DNA of 64,000 nt from Pseudomonas sp. WS 5079 (GTDB taxonomy: Bacteria > Pseudomonadota > Gammaproteobacteria > Pseudomonadales > Pseudomonadaceae), in assembly GCF_012985465.1 (NCBI RefSeq), contig NZ_JAAQWN010000001.1, positions 186,001 through 250,000 on the forward strand. Reading direction: 5' to 3'. Below are positions 7,976 to 16,683 of this stretch, in pieces (the first letter of the stretch is position 1; each line of letters begins with the position of its first letter). Position numbers and translations under genes: made by a program. The notes under the pieces were generated by a model. That model saw only the letters and a program-made list of their open reading frames with translations. It searched no databases and was not told where the DNA came from.

Positions 7976-8956
7976 TCAACCTATCTTCAGTTCGACCAGG
8001 GCCTCAGGGAACAAGCACATGGCCAACGGATTACCCTGGACTTCCAGATCCCAGCCCTTACCCAGCTTGCGCTCCTCGGCCTTGCTGTAGAACGGCTGAC
8101 CCAGGGTGTTGACGGTCTCGTTGTAGTTGGCCGGGGCGTTGAACATGCGGAACACGCCCTTGGCGACAGGGAACACTTGGGCAATGTCCAGAGGAATAAA
8201 GCGTTGACCGCTGACGGTCACATCGTATTCGATGAATTCGATACCGCCGAATGTGAAACCCGAACGCACATCACCACCGAGACGATCCTGAGCTTCTTGG
8301 TAGTTGGCAAAGGCCGCCTTAACTTTTTCGTGCTCAACGAAAGCGTCAAGCCAACCCGGCCCGCACAGACTGCGAAAGCCTGCAACCATCACACCGCCGA
8401 GTTTGGACTCGGAATAGCGTTTGGCGTCCAGGCAAGCCTTGCGCACATTGGTGTCTTTGCTACCCAGGGCGACGTTGATTTTTTTCTGTGTCACCTCGAA
8501 CTCTTTATAGAGGTCGGTGATGACGGTGCCGTCAGAGTCGAGCAGCTTGCCGCGTAGTGCGCCCACACGCTGGAACTCGCGAGTGGCTTCAACGCTATTT
8601 TTCAGCTCTTGAAGGCTGTCGTTGATCACGGTGACAACCGGTGTTGCCGCATCTTCTTGACCAAAGGCTGCAATACCCTGGAGCTGATTTGGCAGAAGAG
8701 GTCGACTGACCGGTAGGTGCAAGGTTTCGAAGGTTTTGCGCTTGCGCTTGCTTCCCTTGATCGGTGCTGGGTCATCATTGCGTGAAGTGTTGGGTACTAG
8801 GACCAGTCGGCCCTCGCGCTCATCTATCACGACGCTGGTACTGGTGACGCCTTTTTCATCGAACAGTCCCATGGCGCCGACCTTGCCTGGTATGGCAGGG
8901 AGTTTGTTGACGGCTGCCGTCAGGTTGGCAATGCTGAACATGTCTGGCAAATTCAT
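7976..8956 (-). CDS. Major capsid protein, lambda E-type
   Basis: A 326-residue protein following a lambda D-type decoration protein. The N-terminus (FSIANLTAAVNKLPAIPG), the early strand around VVIDEREGRLVLVPN, and the later FIPLDIAQVFPVAKGVFRMFNAPANYNETV-type region are characteristic of the Phage_cap_E family rather than of Mu gpT. It builds the icosahedral shell (HK97 fold). A strong GGAG site precedes ATG 8956. Together with the decoration protein it shows that the head shell module differs from that of Mu itself. Confidence 0.9.
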   Translation of the reverse strand: MNLPDMFSIANLTAAVNKLPAIPGKVGAMGLFDEKGVTSTSVVIDEREGRLVLVPNTSRNDDPAPIKGSKRKRKTFETLHLPVSRPLLPNQLQGIAAFGQEDAATPVVTVINDSLQELKNSVEATREFQRVGALRGKLLDSDGTVITDLYKEFEVTQKKINVALGSKDTNVRKACLDAKRYSESKLGGVMVAGFRSLCGPGWLDAFVEHEKVKAAFANYQEAQDRLGGDVRSGFTFGGIEFIEYDVTVSGQRFIPLDIAQVFPVAKGVFRMFNAPANYNETVNTLGQPFYSKAEERKLGKGWDLEVQGNPLAMCLFPEALVELKIG

Positions 8957-8969
8957 GGAGTACTCCTAA

Positions 8970-9338
8970 TCAGAGGGCCGCACGGGCAACAATGCCCAGG
9001 GCTTCAAGTTCGCCCAGGGCGGTTGCTTTTGGGGCGTCAGTGAAACCAGCAGGCCACACCAGTTCATTCGGATCGACAACGGCGCCGCGAGCGATCAGCA
9101 CACCGGGCCGGTCACCGTCAGTGGCGTCCACATCTTCGGCCAACACCGCGACCGCTTTTTTGGCGGCGGCCTCTCCGGCTGGGTCGAGTACCTGGTACTT
9201 GCCGGCCACCTTGGCTAGCACCTGGCCCAGCAAATACTTGGTACCAGCGAGCAAGATGCCTTTCTGTTTGGTCCAGCCTTCGCTGACTTCAACCAGCAGC
9301 ACGTCACCCAAGTCTTTGGGTTGGGTAAAAATGGCCAT
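8970..9338 (-). CDS. Head decoration protein (lambda D-like)
   Basis: A 122-residue protein directly upstream of the capsid gene. The pattern (GDVLLVEVSEGWTKQKG, a long Ala-rich centre, LAEDVDATDGDRPGVLIARGAVV) matches the HDPD/lambda D family, which trimerises on the capsid surface and stabilises the packed shell. It begins eight bases after the protease stop and has a good GGAGG site. Confidence 0.87.
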   Translation of the reverse strand: MAIFTQPKDLGDVLLVEVSEGWTKQKGILLAGTKYLLGQVLAKVAGKYQVLDPAGEAAAKKAVAVLAEDVDATDGDRPGVLIARGAVVDPNELVWPAGFTDAPKATALGELEALGIVARAAL

Positions 9339-9346
9339 GCGGCCTC

Positions 9347-10366
9347 CTATTTTTGGTTGCGGGCTTCAGCGTCGGCCAGCAGTGGGTTTGCGGATTGTTT
9401 GGAAATTTTGCCTGCCCGTTCCTTGGAGGCCTGTTCGCTGAAGCTGACCGAACCGGCCAGGGTGTTGAACACCTTCTTGAGCCCCTCGCTCAGGGGCTCT
9501 CGTTCGTCGCCTTCACCGAATTCAACGGGTTTTGCACCGCCCTCGGCGAAGTCCAACGCCGCGACAATGGCGTCTACGTGAACAGGCTTCATGCCTGCTG
9601 TTACGAGCTGCTCGGCGTACTCGACGTTTTTGGCGTGAGTGGTTTCCTGCTTGGTTTTCAGATCATCCTTTTGGCGCTTGTCGATCTGGCCTCGCAGGCG
9701 TTCGTTTTCATCCTTAATGGCAGCAGCTTCTGCTTCGGTCACGGCGGTTACCTCGGTAGTGGGTTTGGTGGCGGGGTCGCTGAATGCGGTTGGCACGTCT
9801 TCACGGCGTGACTCCGCAGCGAGGGTTTCGACTTCCCAATTGGGCACGACCTGGTCGGCGACGGTTTGCCCGAATTGGCCGATCAGCCACTCGCGCAACT
9901 TGCGGAAAATGCCAGCGGAGACGCTGTTGCCAAAATCGCCAAACTCGACGACGCCTTCTTCGTCTTCAGCCAGCTCAATGGGGCGCAGGCCTTTGACAGA
10001 CGGTGGCTGGCCGCCTAGAAAACCGACATGGCGCAGGTAATACACACCAGGCACTGGATTGTTGGCGGCGTCAGGGTGATAGAAGGAAGCCGAGATTTTT
10101 TTATAACTGCCCTTGGCAATTTGCTCGGCGAAGTTGGCATCTACCTGCTGGGTTTCGGCGACAAGGCCGTGATCTGCGAAGGACAAAGACTTTACCCAAC
10201 CACCGGCTGGGGAGTCGTGTTTCGGATGACCGAACACCAATGGTGCTTCGTGCAGTGCCGGGTCGTAGGCTTTTACCGTAGCGGCCAAGTCCGACTCGCT
10301 AAAGTTGAGACTGTCACCGCCCATTGTGATGTGAGTGCCTGACCTGAAGATGTGCAGTGGTTTCAT
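9347..10366 (-). CDS. Prohead protease / scaffold protein (Mu gpI-like)
   Basis: A 339-residue protein and the first gene of the head operon. Residues 1-130 carry the protease domain: VFGHPKHDSPAGGWVKSL near residues 45-60 and KKISASFYHP near residues 90-98, where the Lys-x-x-Ser pattern holds the likely catalytic Ser. Residues 210-300 are charged coiled coil, consistent with a C-terminal scaffold as in Mu I/Z. It cleaves scaffold during prohead maturation. A late-promoter dyad (10424-10442) lies 57 bases upstream. No clear Shine-Dalgarno is visible before ATG 10366. Confidence 0.88.
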   Translation of the reverse strand: MKPLHIFRSGTHITMGGDSLNFSESDLAATVKAYDPALHEAPLVFGHPKHDSPAGGWVKSLSFADHGLVAETQQVDANFAEQIAKGSYKKISASFYHPDAANNPVPGVYYLRHVGFLGGQPPSVKGLRPIELAEDEEGVVEFGDFGNSVSAGIFRKLREWLIGQFGQTVADQVVPNWEVETLAAESRREDVPTAFSDPATKPTTEVTAVTEAEAAAIKDENERLRGQIDKRQKDDLKTKQETTHAKNVEYAEQLVTAGMKPVHVDAIVAALDFAEGGAKPVEFGEGDEREPLSEGLKKVFNTLAGSVSFSEQASKERAGKISKQSANPLLADAEARNQK

Positions 10367-10423
10367 GAGCTGTGCGCTGCGTGGAAGTGATACGCACAGA
10401 CTGAACCCCTGATCGGCTCAAGG

Positions 10424-10442
10424 CTTTTAATCGAGTTTAAAG
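10424..10442 (-). promoter_or_regulatory. Late-operon dyad, copy 2 (head operon)
   Basis: Identical 19-mer to copy 1 (CTTTTAATCGAGTTTAAAG on the plus strand), 57 bases upstream of the prohead protease start and just after a strong terminator hairpin. Flanking sequence is not conserved between copies, apart from the two C that follow it on the minus strand in all three, which argues that the dyad itself is the functional element. Confidence 0.72.
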
Positions 10443-10463
10443 AGTTTCAAATCAAGGGCCGAG

Positions 10464-10494
10464 GCGGCGCGGGTGCATTTGGCACCCGCGCCGC
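10464..10494. terminator. Strong GC-rich hairpin ending the lysis-to-gpG operon
   Basis: GCGGCGCGGGTGC (10464-10476) pairs perfectly with its complement at 10482-10494 around a five-base loop. There is no immediate T-run on either strand, so termination may be partial or factor-assisted. It separates the gpG gene from the head operon dyad. The rest of 10367-10600 holds no credible gene. Confidence 0.68.
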
Positions 10495-10600
10495 AGGCAA
10501 AGAGTGAGGCGAGTCGGCTTTATAAAGCGTTTACAACGGTGTTCACCCCTACTGTTCGGTGAACCGCAGCAGCATCGCAGCTCATGGGCCTCTGAGGGCC

Positions 10601-11077
10601 TTACAGGCGAGCGGCCTTTTCGATGTGATGCATGGCCAATTCCAGGATCGACTGTTCTGCTTCGGGCTGCAGCTGACCTTCGGTATCCATCGGCAGGAAC
10701 GGACGACCTGGAATGTCACCCCACAAGTGCGGGAAGTCAGACTTGTCACCGCCGAAGTGCATCATGGCGGCATAGGGCTTGTTGCTGCCGACCAAGGCGG
10801 TGCTGTCATCGGCGCGGCTGGTGATCGAGGCCGCCAGTCCGGCAGCGCTGACCTGCAGTATCTGACCCGGCCAGTTACCGCTCTTCGCCCGACGCTCGGT
10901 GGTGGCATCCGACAGATCCGCCCAGTCGGGCCGACCTTCCTCGGCGAAGTTCTCTTCGGTCTGACTGAGCAGCTCGGCGGCGATGCCACGCATCAACGGT
11001 GCAACATCACCCACTGCCCACTCTACCTGGCGTAAAGCGTCCTGCAGGCGCTGGTGGTCCAGTTCGATAGTAATCAT
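10601..11077 (-). CDS. Virion morphogenesis protein (Mu gpG-like)
   Basis: A 158-residue protein. The N-terminal ITIELDHQRLQDALRQ, the MRGIAAELLSQTEENFAEEGRPDWADLS segment and the C-terminal GRPFLPMD are the usual signature of the phage virion morphogenesis/gpG family, thought to act in tail or head-tail assembly. It lies 10 bases after the MuF-type gene, as in Mu (gp30-G-I order). It is the last gene of this operon. Confidence 0.9.
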   Translation of the reverse strand: MITIELDHQRLQDALRQVEWAVGDVAPLMRGIAAELLSQTEENFAEEGRPDWADLSDATTERRAKSGNWPGQILQVSAAGLAASITSRADDSTALVGSNKPYAAMMHFGGDKSDFPHLWGDIPGRPFLPMDTEGQLQPEAEQSILELAMHHIEKAARL

Positions 11078-11087
11078 GGTGAATCCC

Positions 11088-11915
11088 CTATGCCGCTGTT
11101 TGCTTGCGCTTCAGCATCTCAGCCAGGCCCGCACCAGGTGCGTGGTTGAAGCCTGGGTCTGTTCGGAACGTTACGGATTTTCCTGCGGCATCGCTGGTGC
11201 GCAAGCCTGTGACCTCTGCTGTGCGAATCTCGCCGGTACGCTTGTTCACTCCGGTTTCAATCGTTTCTGTGAACATACGGCCTTCGCTCGAAACGATTCT
11301 GAGCCCCCGGCGCTTGACCGCAGCCTCGGTCAAGGCAACGACGCGGCAACGGCAATTGAAACCGTTTGGTGGAAAGATCGAGGACCAGATCGGGTCATCG
11401 TGACGGAACACCTGACCATTCAAGGCGCGATGACTGGGCCGTGTTTTGCCGTCGAGGATGGCCACGTACATCCAGTACGGATGTGTTTCCGTGGTTTCCT
11501 CCATAGCGGCCTTGCGACCGGCCATGTAAGCGCTCTGCAGGTTGGTCTGGTAGATCGTTTTCAAGCGACGGGGGCTGCCCAGTTGGACCAGCTCGCCCAC
11601 GCCATCGCTGCCGACGATCACCTGTTGCCCCCACCAGCCCTGAGATTCCAGGGTCGGCTGCAACGCGGTGATGAACTGCTTGAGGGTTTGCCCGTCCTGC
11701 AGCGCGGTCTCCAGTGCGCCGCGAATATCAGACAGCAGATCGAGGCGCATGGCCTTGGCCACTGTGAAAGCTTGGTCATGAGCCTGGTCGAGCATTTCCT
11801 GCCAGTTCCAGGTGATGGCGTAGCCCTTGGACTTCAGGTAAGCGACGGCCTGTTCGGGTTCCAGTCCAAAGATAGCCTTGAGGTCTGCGGGGTTGGGTGC
11901 TTTGGCGCTGGCCAT
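11088..11915 (-). CDS. Phage head morphogenesis protein, MuF domain (gp30-like)
   Basis: About 275 residues from ATG 11915, chosen because GAGGA lies correctly upstream and the ATG follows the portal stop by one base; an ATG at 11942 has weaker support. The C-terminal half contains the MuF core: LDGKTRPSHRALNGQVF near residues 140-160, then PPNGFNCRCRVVAL with its conserved Cys pair. MuF proteins attach to the portal and enter the capsid. Its place between portal and gpG is exactly that of Mu gp30. Confidence 0.92.
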   Translation of the reverse strand: MASAKAPNPADLKAIFGLEPEQAVAYLKSKGYAITWNWQEMLDQAHDQAFTVAKAMRLDLLSDIRGALETALQDGQTLKQFITALQPTLESQGWWGQQVIVGSDGVGELVQLGSPRRLKTIYQTNLQSAYMAGRKAAMEETTETHPYWMYVAILDGKTRPSHRALNGQVFRHDDPIWSSIFPPNGFNCRCRVVALTEAAVKRRGLRIVSSEGRMFTETIETGVNKRTGEIRTAEVTGLRTSDAAGKSVTFRTDPGFNHAPGAGLAEMLKRKQTAA

Positions 11916-11916
11916 A

Positions 11917-13413
11917 TCAGTCCTCCCGATCCGCGTTGACACTCAGCCGGCCCCAGGCATCAGCTATGAACAGCAAGCGCGCCAGGTTCTGCTGCAGAGA
12001 CTGGTCATCCATCTGCGGGTAGATTTCGGCTAGCAGGCCGAGGGCTTCGCTATCAGAGCGCCCGCGCTGCAGGGCCTCCAATACAGGTGCGACAAGCCTT
12101 TCGCTCTGCTCCTGGAGCTGCTCGGCGGACAGTTTGCCAATAGCCTGATCGAGCGCGACCTGGTCGAGGATTGGTTTCAACGTGGGCTCAGCAAAAGCAG
12201 GCCCGGTATCACCTGGTGCTGTTTCGACGATGTCGCCGTCCTGCAAGTTATAGGTGCGTTTGAAGTACTGCGGTGTGAACGTCACACCCGACTCACTGAG
12301 GCTCTTGTCTCGCTCGGCCAGGACCTTATCAATCTCTTCCTGCTCCCACAGCTCGTACACGGGAGCCACAATATGTTCGCCAAAGTTGATATCAACGATG
12401 CGACGGATAATGGCGTTGATCGCCGTGGCCACGATCCCGGCGTCACCATCACGAATATCCTTGGTGACTTCGGCGCCTGCCTCGGCACTGGCGCGGTTGC
12501 TCTCTTTTTCAGTGGTCTGATTTTGCCCGAGCATGGCCACGTTGATTTCGCTGCGGCAGTACTCCAACAATTCGCGATAGACCGTGGCGCTGCCTGCCTT
12601 GCCGGATGCCTCTTTGATTTCAATGCTGGAGTCGTCAGGAATAGCCGCGACGGCGTCCTGCACCATGGCCTCCAGGCTATCGAGCAGCAAGTCGGTCTCG
12701 GCGTCAGTGGCGCCACGGGGGTGTTTACCAATCACCCAGGGGCTGCCGTATTTCTCGGTGAACTGCACCCAGAACTTCAGACCACCCTTCATGAACATGG
12801 CGGGCCAGAAGCACATGCTGAGGTCAGGAAAACCGTAGGGGTTGGCGTAGGTCGCGTCCTGACGCGCCACAATGAAACGCTGCGGGTCACACAGCTCGCC
12901 GTCTTGACCGCCTTCCTTTGAGCGAAAGCGCAGTTGATTGTCCTTGTCATAGAAGAACCATTCGGCGGGCTTGCCGAGCAGATCAGAGGGCATCAAGTAC
13001 CCGCCGACTGGCTGCCACATCAACTCAACCGGCTGGTACCCAAACAACGGCGCATCGAGCAGCTCGCGAATGATGCGGTCCAGGTCCAGATCGAGCAGCC
13101 AGTCGCGAACAAACCGTTCGACCTTGACCGGAGCGTTTCCACGCTTGATACCGCGCTCCAGGGCAAGCACCGAGGCCTTGCGGCGGCGGATGTTGCCACC
13201 GACTAGTGCTGAGCTGCGTAGATCGCGGTAGACCGTGATGTCCTTGCCCTGAGCTTTTAGGATCGGGTCAGGGTTGGGCAAGTTGGCGCCGCCAAAGGCG
13301 CCACCGCTGGAGCGGTCGCGGGTGGCAATGTGCCGACCAAGCAGGCTATCGCGCTTGGCATCGGCAAAATTGACGAATTCGGTGGTGCTGACCCACACGC
13401 CTTTATTGTTCAT
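11917..13413 (-). CDS. Portal protein (Mu gp29-like, DUF935)
   Basis: A 498-residue protein. The SSALVGGNIRRRKASVLALER region (about residues 65-90), the GYQPVELMW segment and the FTEKYGSPWVIGKHPRGA segment are typical of DUF935 portals. It forms the dodecameric DNA entry ring and docks the terminase. The start at 13413 overlaps the large-terminase stop by four bases. Length is normal for the family. Confidence 0.93.
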   Translation of the reverse strand: MNNKGVWVSTTEFVNFADAKRDSLLGRHIATRDRSSGGAFGGANLPNPDPILKAQGKDITVYRDLRSSALVGGNIRRRKASVLALERGIKRGNAPVKVERFVRDWLLDLDLDRIIRELLDAPLFGYQPVELMWQPVGGYLMPSDLLGKPAEWFFYDKDNQLRFRSKEGGQDGELCDPQRFIVARQDATYANPYGFPDLSMCFWPAMFMKGGLKFWVQFTEKYGSPWVIGKHPRGATDAETDLLLDSLEAMVQDAVAAIPDDSSIEIKEASGKAGSATVYRELLEYCRSEINVAMLGQNQTTEKESNRASAEAGAEVTKDIRDGDAGIVATAINAIIRRIVDINFGEHIVAPVYELWEQEEIDKVLAERDKSLSESGVTFTPQYFKRTYNLQDGDIVETAPGDTGPAFAEPTLKPILDQVALDQAIGKLSAEQLQEQSERLVAPVLEALQRGRSDSEALGLLAEIYPQMDDQSLQQNLARLLFIADAWGRLSVNADRED

Positions 13414-15014
13414 GCATACCCCTGGGTAATTCGGCGGCCCTGTCGTGGGCGGCGTGATTTAGCGGCAACTGGGCCTGAAGCCACTTCCAGCGTGGCGAAG
13501 TTGGCCAGCGCTCCGGCCCCCGCGAAGTCACCATGGCGGTACAGGTCCGGGTCTTTAAGGTCTTGTGAGCGGGCTTTCACGATCATCGGAATGCCCTCCA
13601 CGGTTTCAATGGCGCGCACGTCCTGGTGCAGGTTGTCGTCCTTGGGCATGGTGATAGCGCCGTCTTCATACAGCTGCACGAACTTGGGCATCCAGGCGCC
13701 GTACCAGGCGCGGCTGATCTTCACCTGGTGAATTCGGTTGTGACCGAATTCGTCTGCTGTGTCCTCGGCAAGGGTTTCGCCGCTGCCCGTGGCGTCCAGG
13801 GCGGCACCGACAAACCGTGGCAGGCCGCGCAAGATATAAAACAGGATCTGCTGTTGCTGGCGGGTCGGTACCTTGTGCATTTCCATCACAAACGGCACGT
13901 CACGGTGCCGGGACATATCCACCGACATTGGGCAAATGATTGAAAAGTCGCGGTGACGCGCATAGTCCATGCCCAGGAAGTGGCGCAGATCAGGATCAAG
14001 CTCTGAGATGACTGGCGCCAGGTAGCGGTCAATCCAGTCATTTACATAGGCTTCGCGGCGATATAGAGCCTGGTGGACAAAGTCCGCATCCAGCGCCAGG
14101 CGCAGTACCTCGCGACCTGGGCGCATAGCCTCGTCAACCCACACACCAGGGATGCAGACGCCATTGCCGTCACGGGGGATGGCGTCCAGCTCTTCGCGCA
14201 TCTGCGACTTTCGCGGGCCGTAGGCGTTACGAATTTTCTTGTACCAGGCTTCTTTGCCTTCGGCGGTAGGCTGTTCACCCGCCATGTAACACACGCGCTC
14301 ATACAAGCCATTGGCAACGGCGTCGTCAAACGTTGCCTTGTAGACCTCGGCGCTGTCGCCATAACGCTTGTCCCGGATGTCATTGACCATCTGGTTGAAC
14401 GGATTGGCTTTGCCGTTGTGGGTGCTGATGATGACGATTCGACCGCCCCAGATCAGCAAGGCCGTAGCAGCATCGAGCACGGCAGATACATCACGGTGGA
14501 ACGCGGCCTCGTCGATGATCACCTTGCCTTGCAGGCCGCGAATACCGGCTGGGTTGCTCGACAGCGCGACGATTTTGAAGCCCGAGGCGTACCGTATGCG
14601 GTAAGCGTTGATCTGTCGTGTGTTGCCCGACTCGTCCTGATCTTCAAACAGGAACTCTTCAATTTCGCTGACACCCGAAGCTTGAGCCTCAGCCATCACA
14701 CGGCTGAACTTGGCGCAGTAGCCAATGAACTCTAAGCCTTTTTCCTTGGTGTCGCCGATGTAAAAACAGTCCATGCCACCTGCAGACTTCTGCGAGGCGG
14801 CGGTGATGACTGAGTCCAGGGCCTCGGCGAATGTGATTCCCGTGCGACGACCCTTTTCGCAGAGTTTGATTTGCGCCCGAATTTTCAACCAGTCCACCTG
14901 GTGAGCCATCAAGATGCCTTCGGCAATGGGGTCGCACCCCTCTGGGATCTGCCGAACGCTGGGCGGGAGTTCGTCCCATTCGATGACACGGACAGTGCTG
15001 GAAGATGGCTTCAT
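13410..15014 (-). CDS. Terminase large subunit (Mu gp28-like)
   Basis: A 534-residue protein. A Walker A-like CEKGRRTGIT lies near residues 52-61 and a Walker B-like KVIIDEAAF near residues 165-173. The nuclease half has LGMDYARHRDFSII near 345-358 and ALDATGSG near 405. It powers headful packaging and cuts the DNA, which in Mu-like phages includes host sequence at the ends. It is coupled to the small subunit gene upstream and the portal downstream by four-base overlaps. Confidence 0.94.
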   Translation of the reverse strand: MKPSSSTVRVIEWDELPPSVRQIPEGCDPIAEGILMAHQVDWLKIRAQIKLCEKGRRTGITFAEALDSVITAASQKSAGGMDCFYIGDTKEKGLEFIGYCAKFSRVMAEAQASGVSEIEEFLFEDQDESGNTRQINAYRIRYASGFKIVALSSNPAGIRGLQGKVIIDEAAFHRDVSAVLDAATALLIWGGRIVIISTHNGKANPFNQMVNDIRDKRYGDSAEVYKATFDDAVANGLYERVCYMAGEQPTAEGKEAWYKKIRNAYGPRKSQMREELDAIPRDGNGVCIPGVWVDEAMRPGREVLRLALDADFVHQALYRREAYVNDWIDRYLAPVISELDPDLRHFLGMDYARHRDFSIICPMSVDMSRHRDVPFVMEMHKVPTRQQQQILFYILRGLPRFVGAALDATGSGETLAEDTADEFGHNRIHQVKISRAWYGAWMPKFVQLYEDGAITMPKDDNLHQDVRAIETVEGIPMIVKARSQDLKDPDLYRHGDFAGAGALANFATLEVASGPVAAKSRRPRQGRRITQGYA

Positions 15015-15562
15015 TGCTTCACGCCCAAGAAATTCTGGCGCCAGTACATGGCTTGCTCTTCGGACAACCCCTTGGCCTTGACTGCCTTATCCAGCTCAGC
15101 GGACTGTTCGCGAATCAGGCGGTCACGGCCTGCCTGTTCAGCCGCCTGGCGCTCTTTCATGCTGAGTGTTCGGGCCTGCATTGTATTTTTTGCTGCCCTG
15201 GCCAGGTCGGCCACTTCCTTGGTGGTGACCTCATCCTTCTCATGGGCGCCCATCGCGGCCTGGTAAGCCAGAGTGGAAATGGCCTCGACCAGCAGCGCGC
15301 CAGTCTTGTCGCTGGAGTCTTCGCCAAACGCGCCGACAAAGGCCTCGGCTTGCTCCCGGTGCTGTCGGGTTTTTTCTGTCAGTTGTTCAAAGCCAGCCTT
15401 GAAGCGGCCCAGCGCACTTCGGCTGGGCACCTTTTCATTAGGAAACCGCGATTGGATATCGCTGATCATGTCATCCAGCGTCATGCGATCTTCACGCAAA
15501 AGCTTCTGGATGTACGCCTTGACCACTGGCGGCAGGCGGCTGATAGATGACTTGCCCGCCAT
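15011..15562 (-). CDS. Terminase small subunit (Mu gp27-like, DUF3486)
   Basis: A 183-residue protein. The N-terminal SSISRLPPVVKAYIQKLLREDRMTLDD and PSRSALGRFKAGF form the HTH-like DNA recognition part of DUF3486. The remainder is a long helical region. It recognises phage DNA for packaging and recruits the large subunit, whose gene overlaps its stop by four bases. Confidence 0.92.
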   Translation of the reverse strand: MAGKSSISRLPPVVKAYIQKLLREDRMTLDDMISDIQSRFPNEKVPSRSALGRFKAGFEQLTEKTRQHREQAEAFVGAFGEDSSDKTGALLVEAISTLAYQAAMGAHEKDEVTTKEVADLARAAKNTMQARTLSMKERQAAEQAGRDRLIREQSAELDKAVKAKGLSEEQAMYWRQNFLGVKQ

Positions 15563-15564
15563 GG

Positions 15565-15858
15565 TTATGCCCCCGGACGTTTAATGCCCGGAACGCGAGC
15601 GCGCCCTGCGGCGATATCCTGACCACGTTCGGTGAGTGTGGCCACCAGCACTGGGCCAACATCGGTAACTGTCACCGCACCTTGTTCAGCCAGCCAATGC
15701 ATCTCGGTTTTAACCTGATCACGACTGAGGGTGTGGCCAAAGCTCTCCAGTGCCATGGCCAGCACGGAGCTGTTAGCGCGGTAGCCGGTGGTTTCGGCCA
15801 GCAGGCGCAGAATGACCAGGCGATAGTCTTCACGCAAAAAAGCGGCGTATTGGGTCAT
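15565..15858 (-). CDS. Small phage winged-helix protein (VpaChn25_0724-type)
   Basis: A 97-residue protein with an ArsR-like winged-helix pattern: REDYRLVILRLLAE, then SVLAMALESFGHTLSRDQVKTEMHWLAEQGAV and a V-T wing. Proteins of this type sit just before DUF3486 small terminases in many Mu-like phages. It may regulate late transcription or assist packaging; the exact role is unknown. It overlaps the upstream gene by four bases and ends two bases before the small terminase. Confidence 0.82.
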   Translation of the reverse strand: MTQYAAFLREDYRLVILRLLAETTGYRANSSVLAMALESFGHTLSRDQVKTEMHWLAEQGAVTVTDVGPVLVATLTERGQDIAAGRARVPGIKRPGA

Positions 15859-16160
15859 GTCTTCTCTCGCAACAAGTAATCATTGATCCGGTCCAGCGAA
15901 CGGGCCAAAGGGCCAAGTGCCTCTTTAACCCCCGACAGCTCGGCCCGCACGGCTTTCATGTCACCTAACAGATCGGTGACAGCGGTCTGGTCGGGCAGGT
16001 GTCTGATGTGTTCTTCCAGGGCGATAATGCGTGTGCGCAGCGCCAACAACTCCTGAGCGCTAGCCGCCTGGCGGTTGGTGAACCACGTGTAGATACCAAT
16101 CACCGTGAGGACTACCCACTGCATGGCGGAAAAGCTGAAATTCAGTTGTTCCAGGTTCAT
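15855..16160 (-). CDS. Membrane-anchored coiled-coil phage protein (DUF2730-like)
   Basis: A 101-residue protein with one N-terminal membrane helix (AMQWVVLTVIGIYTWF, residues 12-28) and a long coiled coil from residue 38 to the end. This matches DUF2730, commonly found between lysis and terminase genes in Mu-like phages. Function is unknown. It is coupled by four-base overlaps on both sides. Confidence 0.85.
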   Translation of the reverse strand: MNLEQLNFSFSAMQWVVLTVIGIYTWFTNRQAASAQELLALRTRIIALEEHIRHLPDQTAVTDLLGDMKAVRAELSGVKEALGPLARSLDRINDYLLREKT

Positions 16161-16375
16161 CGAAAACCCCGTCTGTTCATGTGTTTCAAAGCATCCGTGC
16201 AGTCGAAACAGTGTTCGGTACCCGGTTCGTTTTGGCGACGGTCCTCGGGGATCGCGTCACCGCAAGCCTCACAGCGATAGGCCGAAGGGCCTGAGCGTCG
16301 CTGCAATCCGTGGCTATACATACGTGCCGCCGACTCATCGTCGTCCTGCTCTGTAGCGTGTTCGGCTACATCCAT
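16157..16375 (-). CDS. TraR/DksA-type C4 zinc-finger protein
   Basis: A 72-residue protein with a CEACGDAIPEDRR..HCFDC motif (Cys-x2-Cys near residues 35-38 and Cys-x2-Cys near 56-59), the zinc finger of phage TraR/DksA-like proteins. The N-terminus is acidic (EQDDDESAARMY), as in proteins that enter the RNA polymerase secondary channel. It may modulate host or late transcription. It overlaps the Rz1 gene end by ten bases. Confidence 0.9.
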   Translation of the reverse strand: MDVAEHATEQDDDESAARMYSHGLQRRSGPSAYRCEACGDAIPEDRRQNEPGTEHCFDCTDALKHMNRRGFR

Positions 16376-16683
16376 AGAGCGTCAGTCCTTTTCCTGTAGA
16401 TCAAGCAAACCATTGAGTCGGGCGAGGTTTCCGCGTACCCACAGGCCGTAGTCCTGGGCATGGGCAAGAATGTCTGCGGGAGTGACGCCGCTTTCCAATA
16501 GTTCGGCGTCAGTGCCGGGGGTGGCCCAGGGCGCTTGCGCAGGTTGGGCGGCAGTGGCGCCTGGTCCTGGGGCGGGCACACCGAGGGCGGTGTTGAAGTC
16601 GCGCAGCCAGCCAGCAGTGAACACGCAACGAGGGATAGGCTGAGTAACTGCGCCAGGCGCAGGCCGGTATTGGGTCGTGACAT
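16366..16683 (-). CDS. Rz1-like outer-membrane spanin lipoprotein, nested in Rz
   Basis: A 105-residue reading frame from ATG 16683, largely embedded in the Rz gene in another frame. Residues 10-27 form a lipoprotein signal ending in the lipobox LLAGC (Cys27). A Pro-rich stretch follows (PPSVCPPQDQAPLPPNLR), the usual Rz1 composition. It would join with Rz across the periplasm and disrupt the outer membrane at the end of lysis. Its C-terminal 50 residues lack a recognisable motif. Confidence 0.83.
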   Translation of the reverse strand: MSRPNTGLRLAQLLSLSLVACSLLAGCATSTPPSVCPPQDQAPLPPNLRKRPGPPPALTPNYWKAASLPQTFLPMPRTTACGYAETSPDSMVCLIYRKRTDALWM

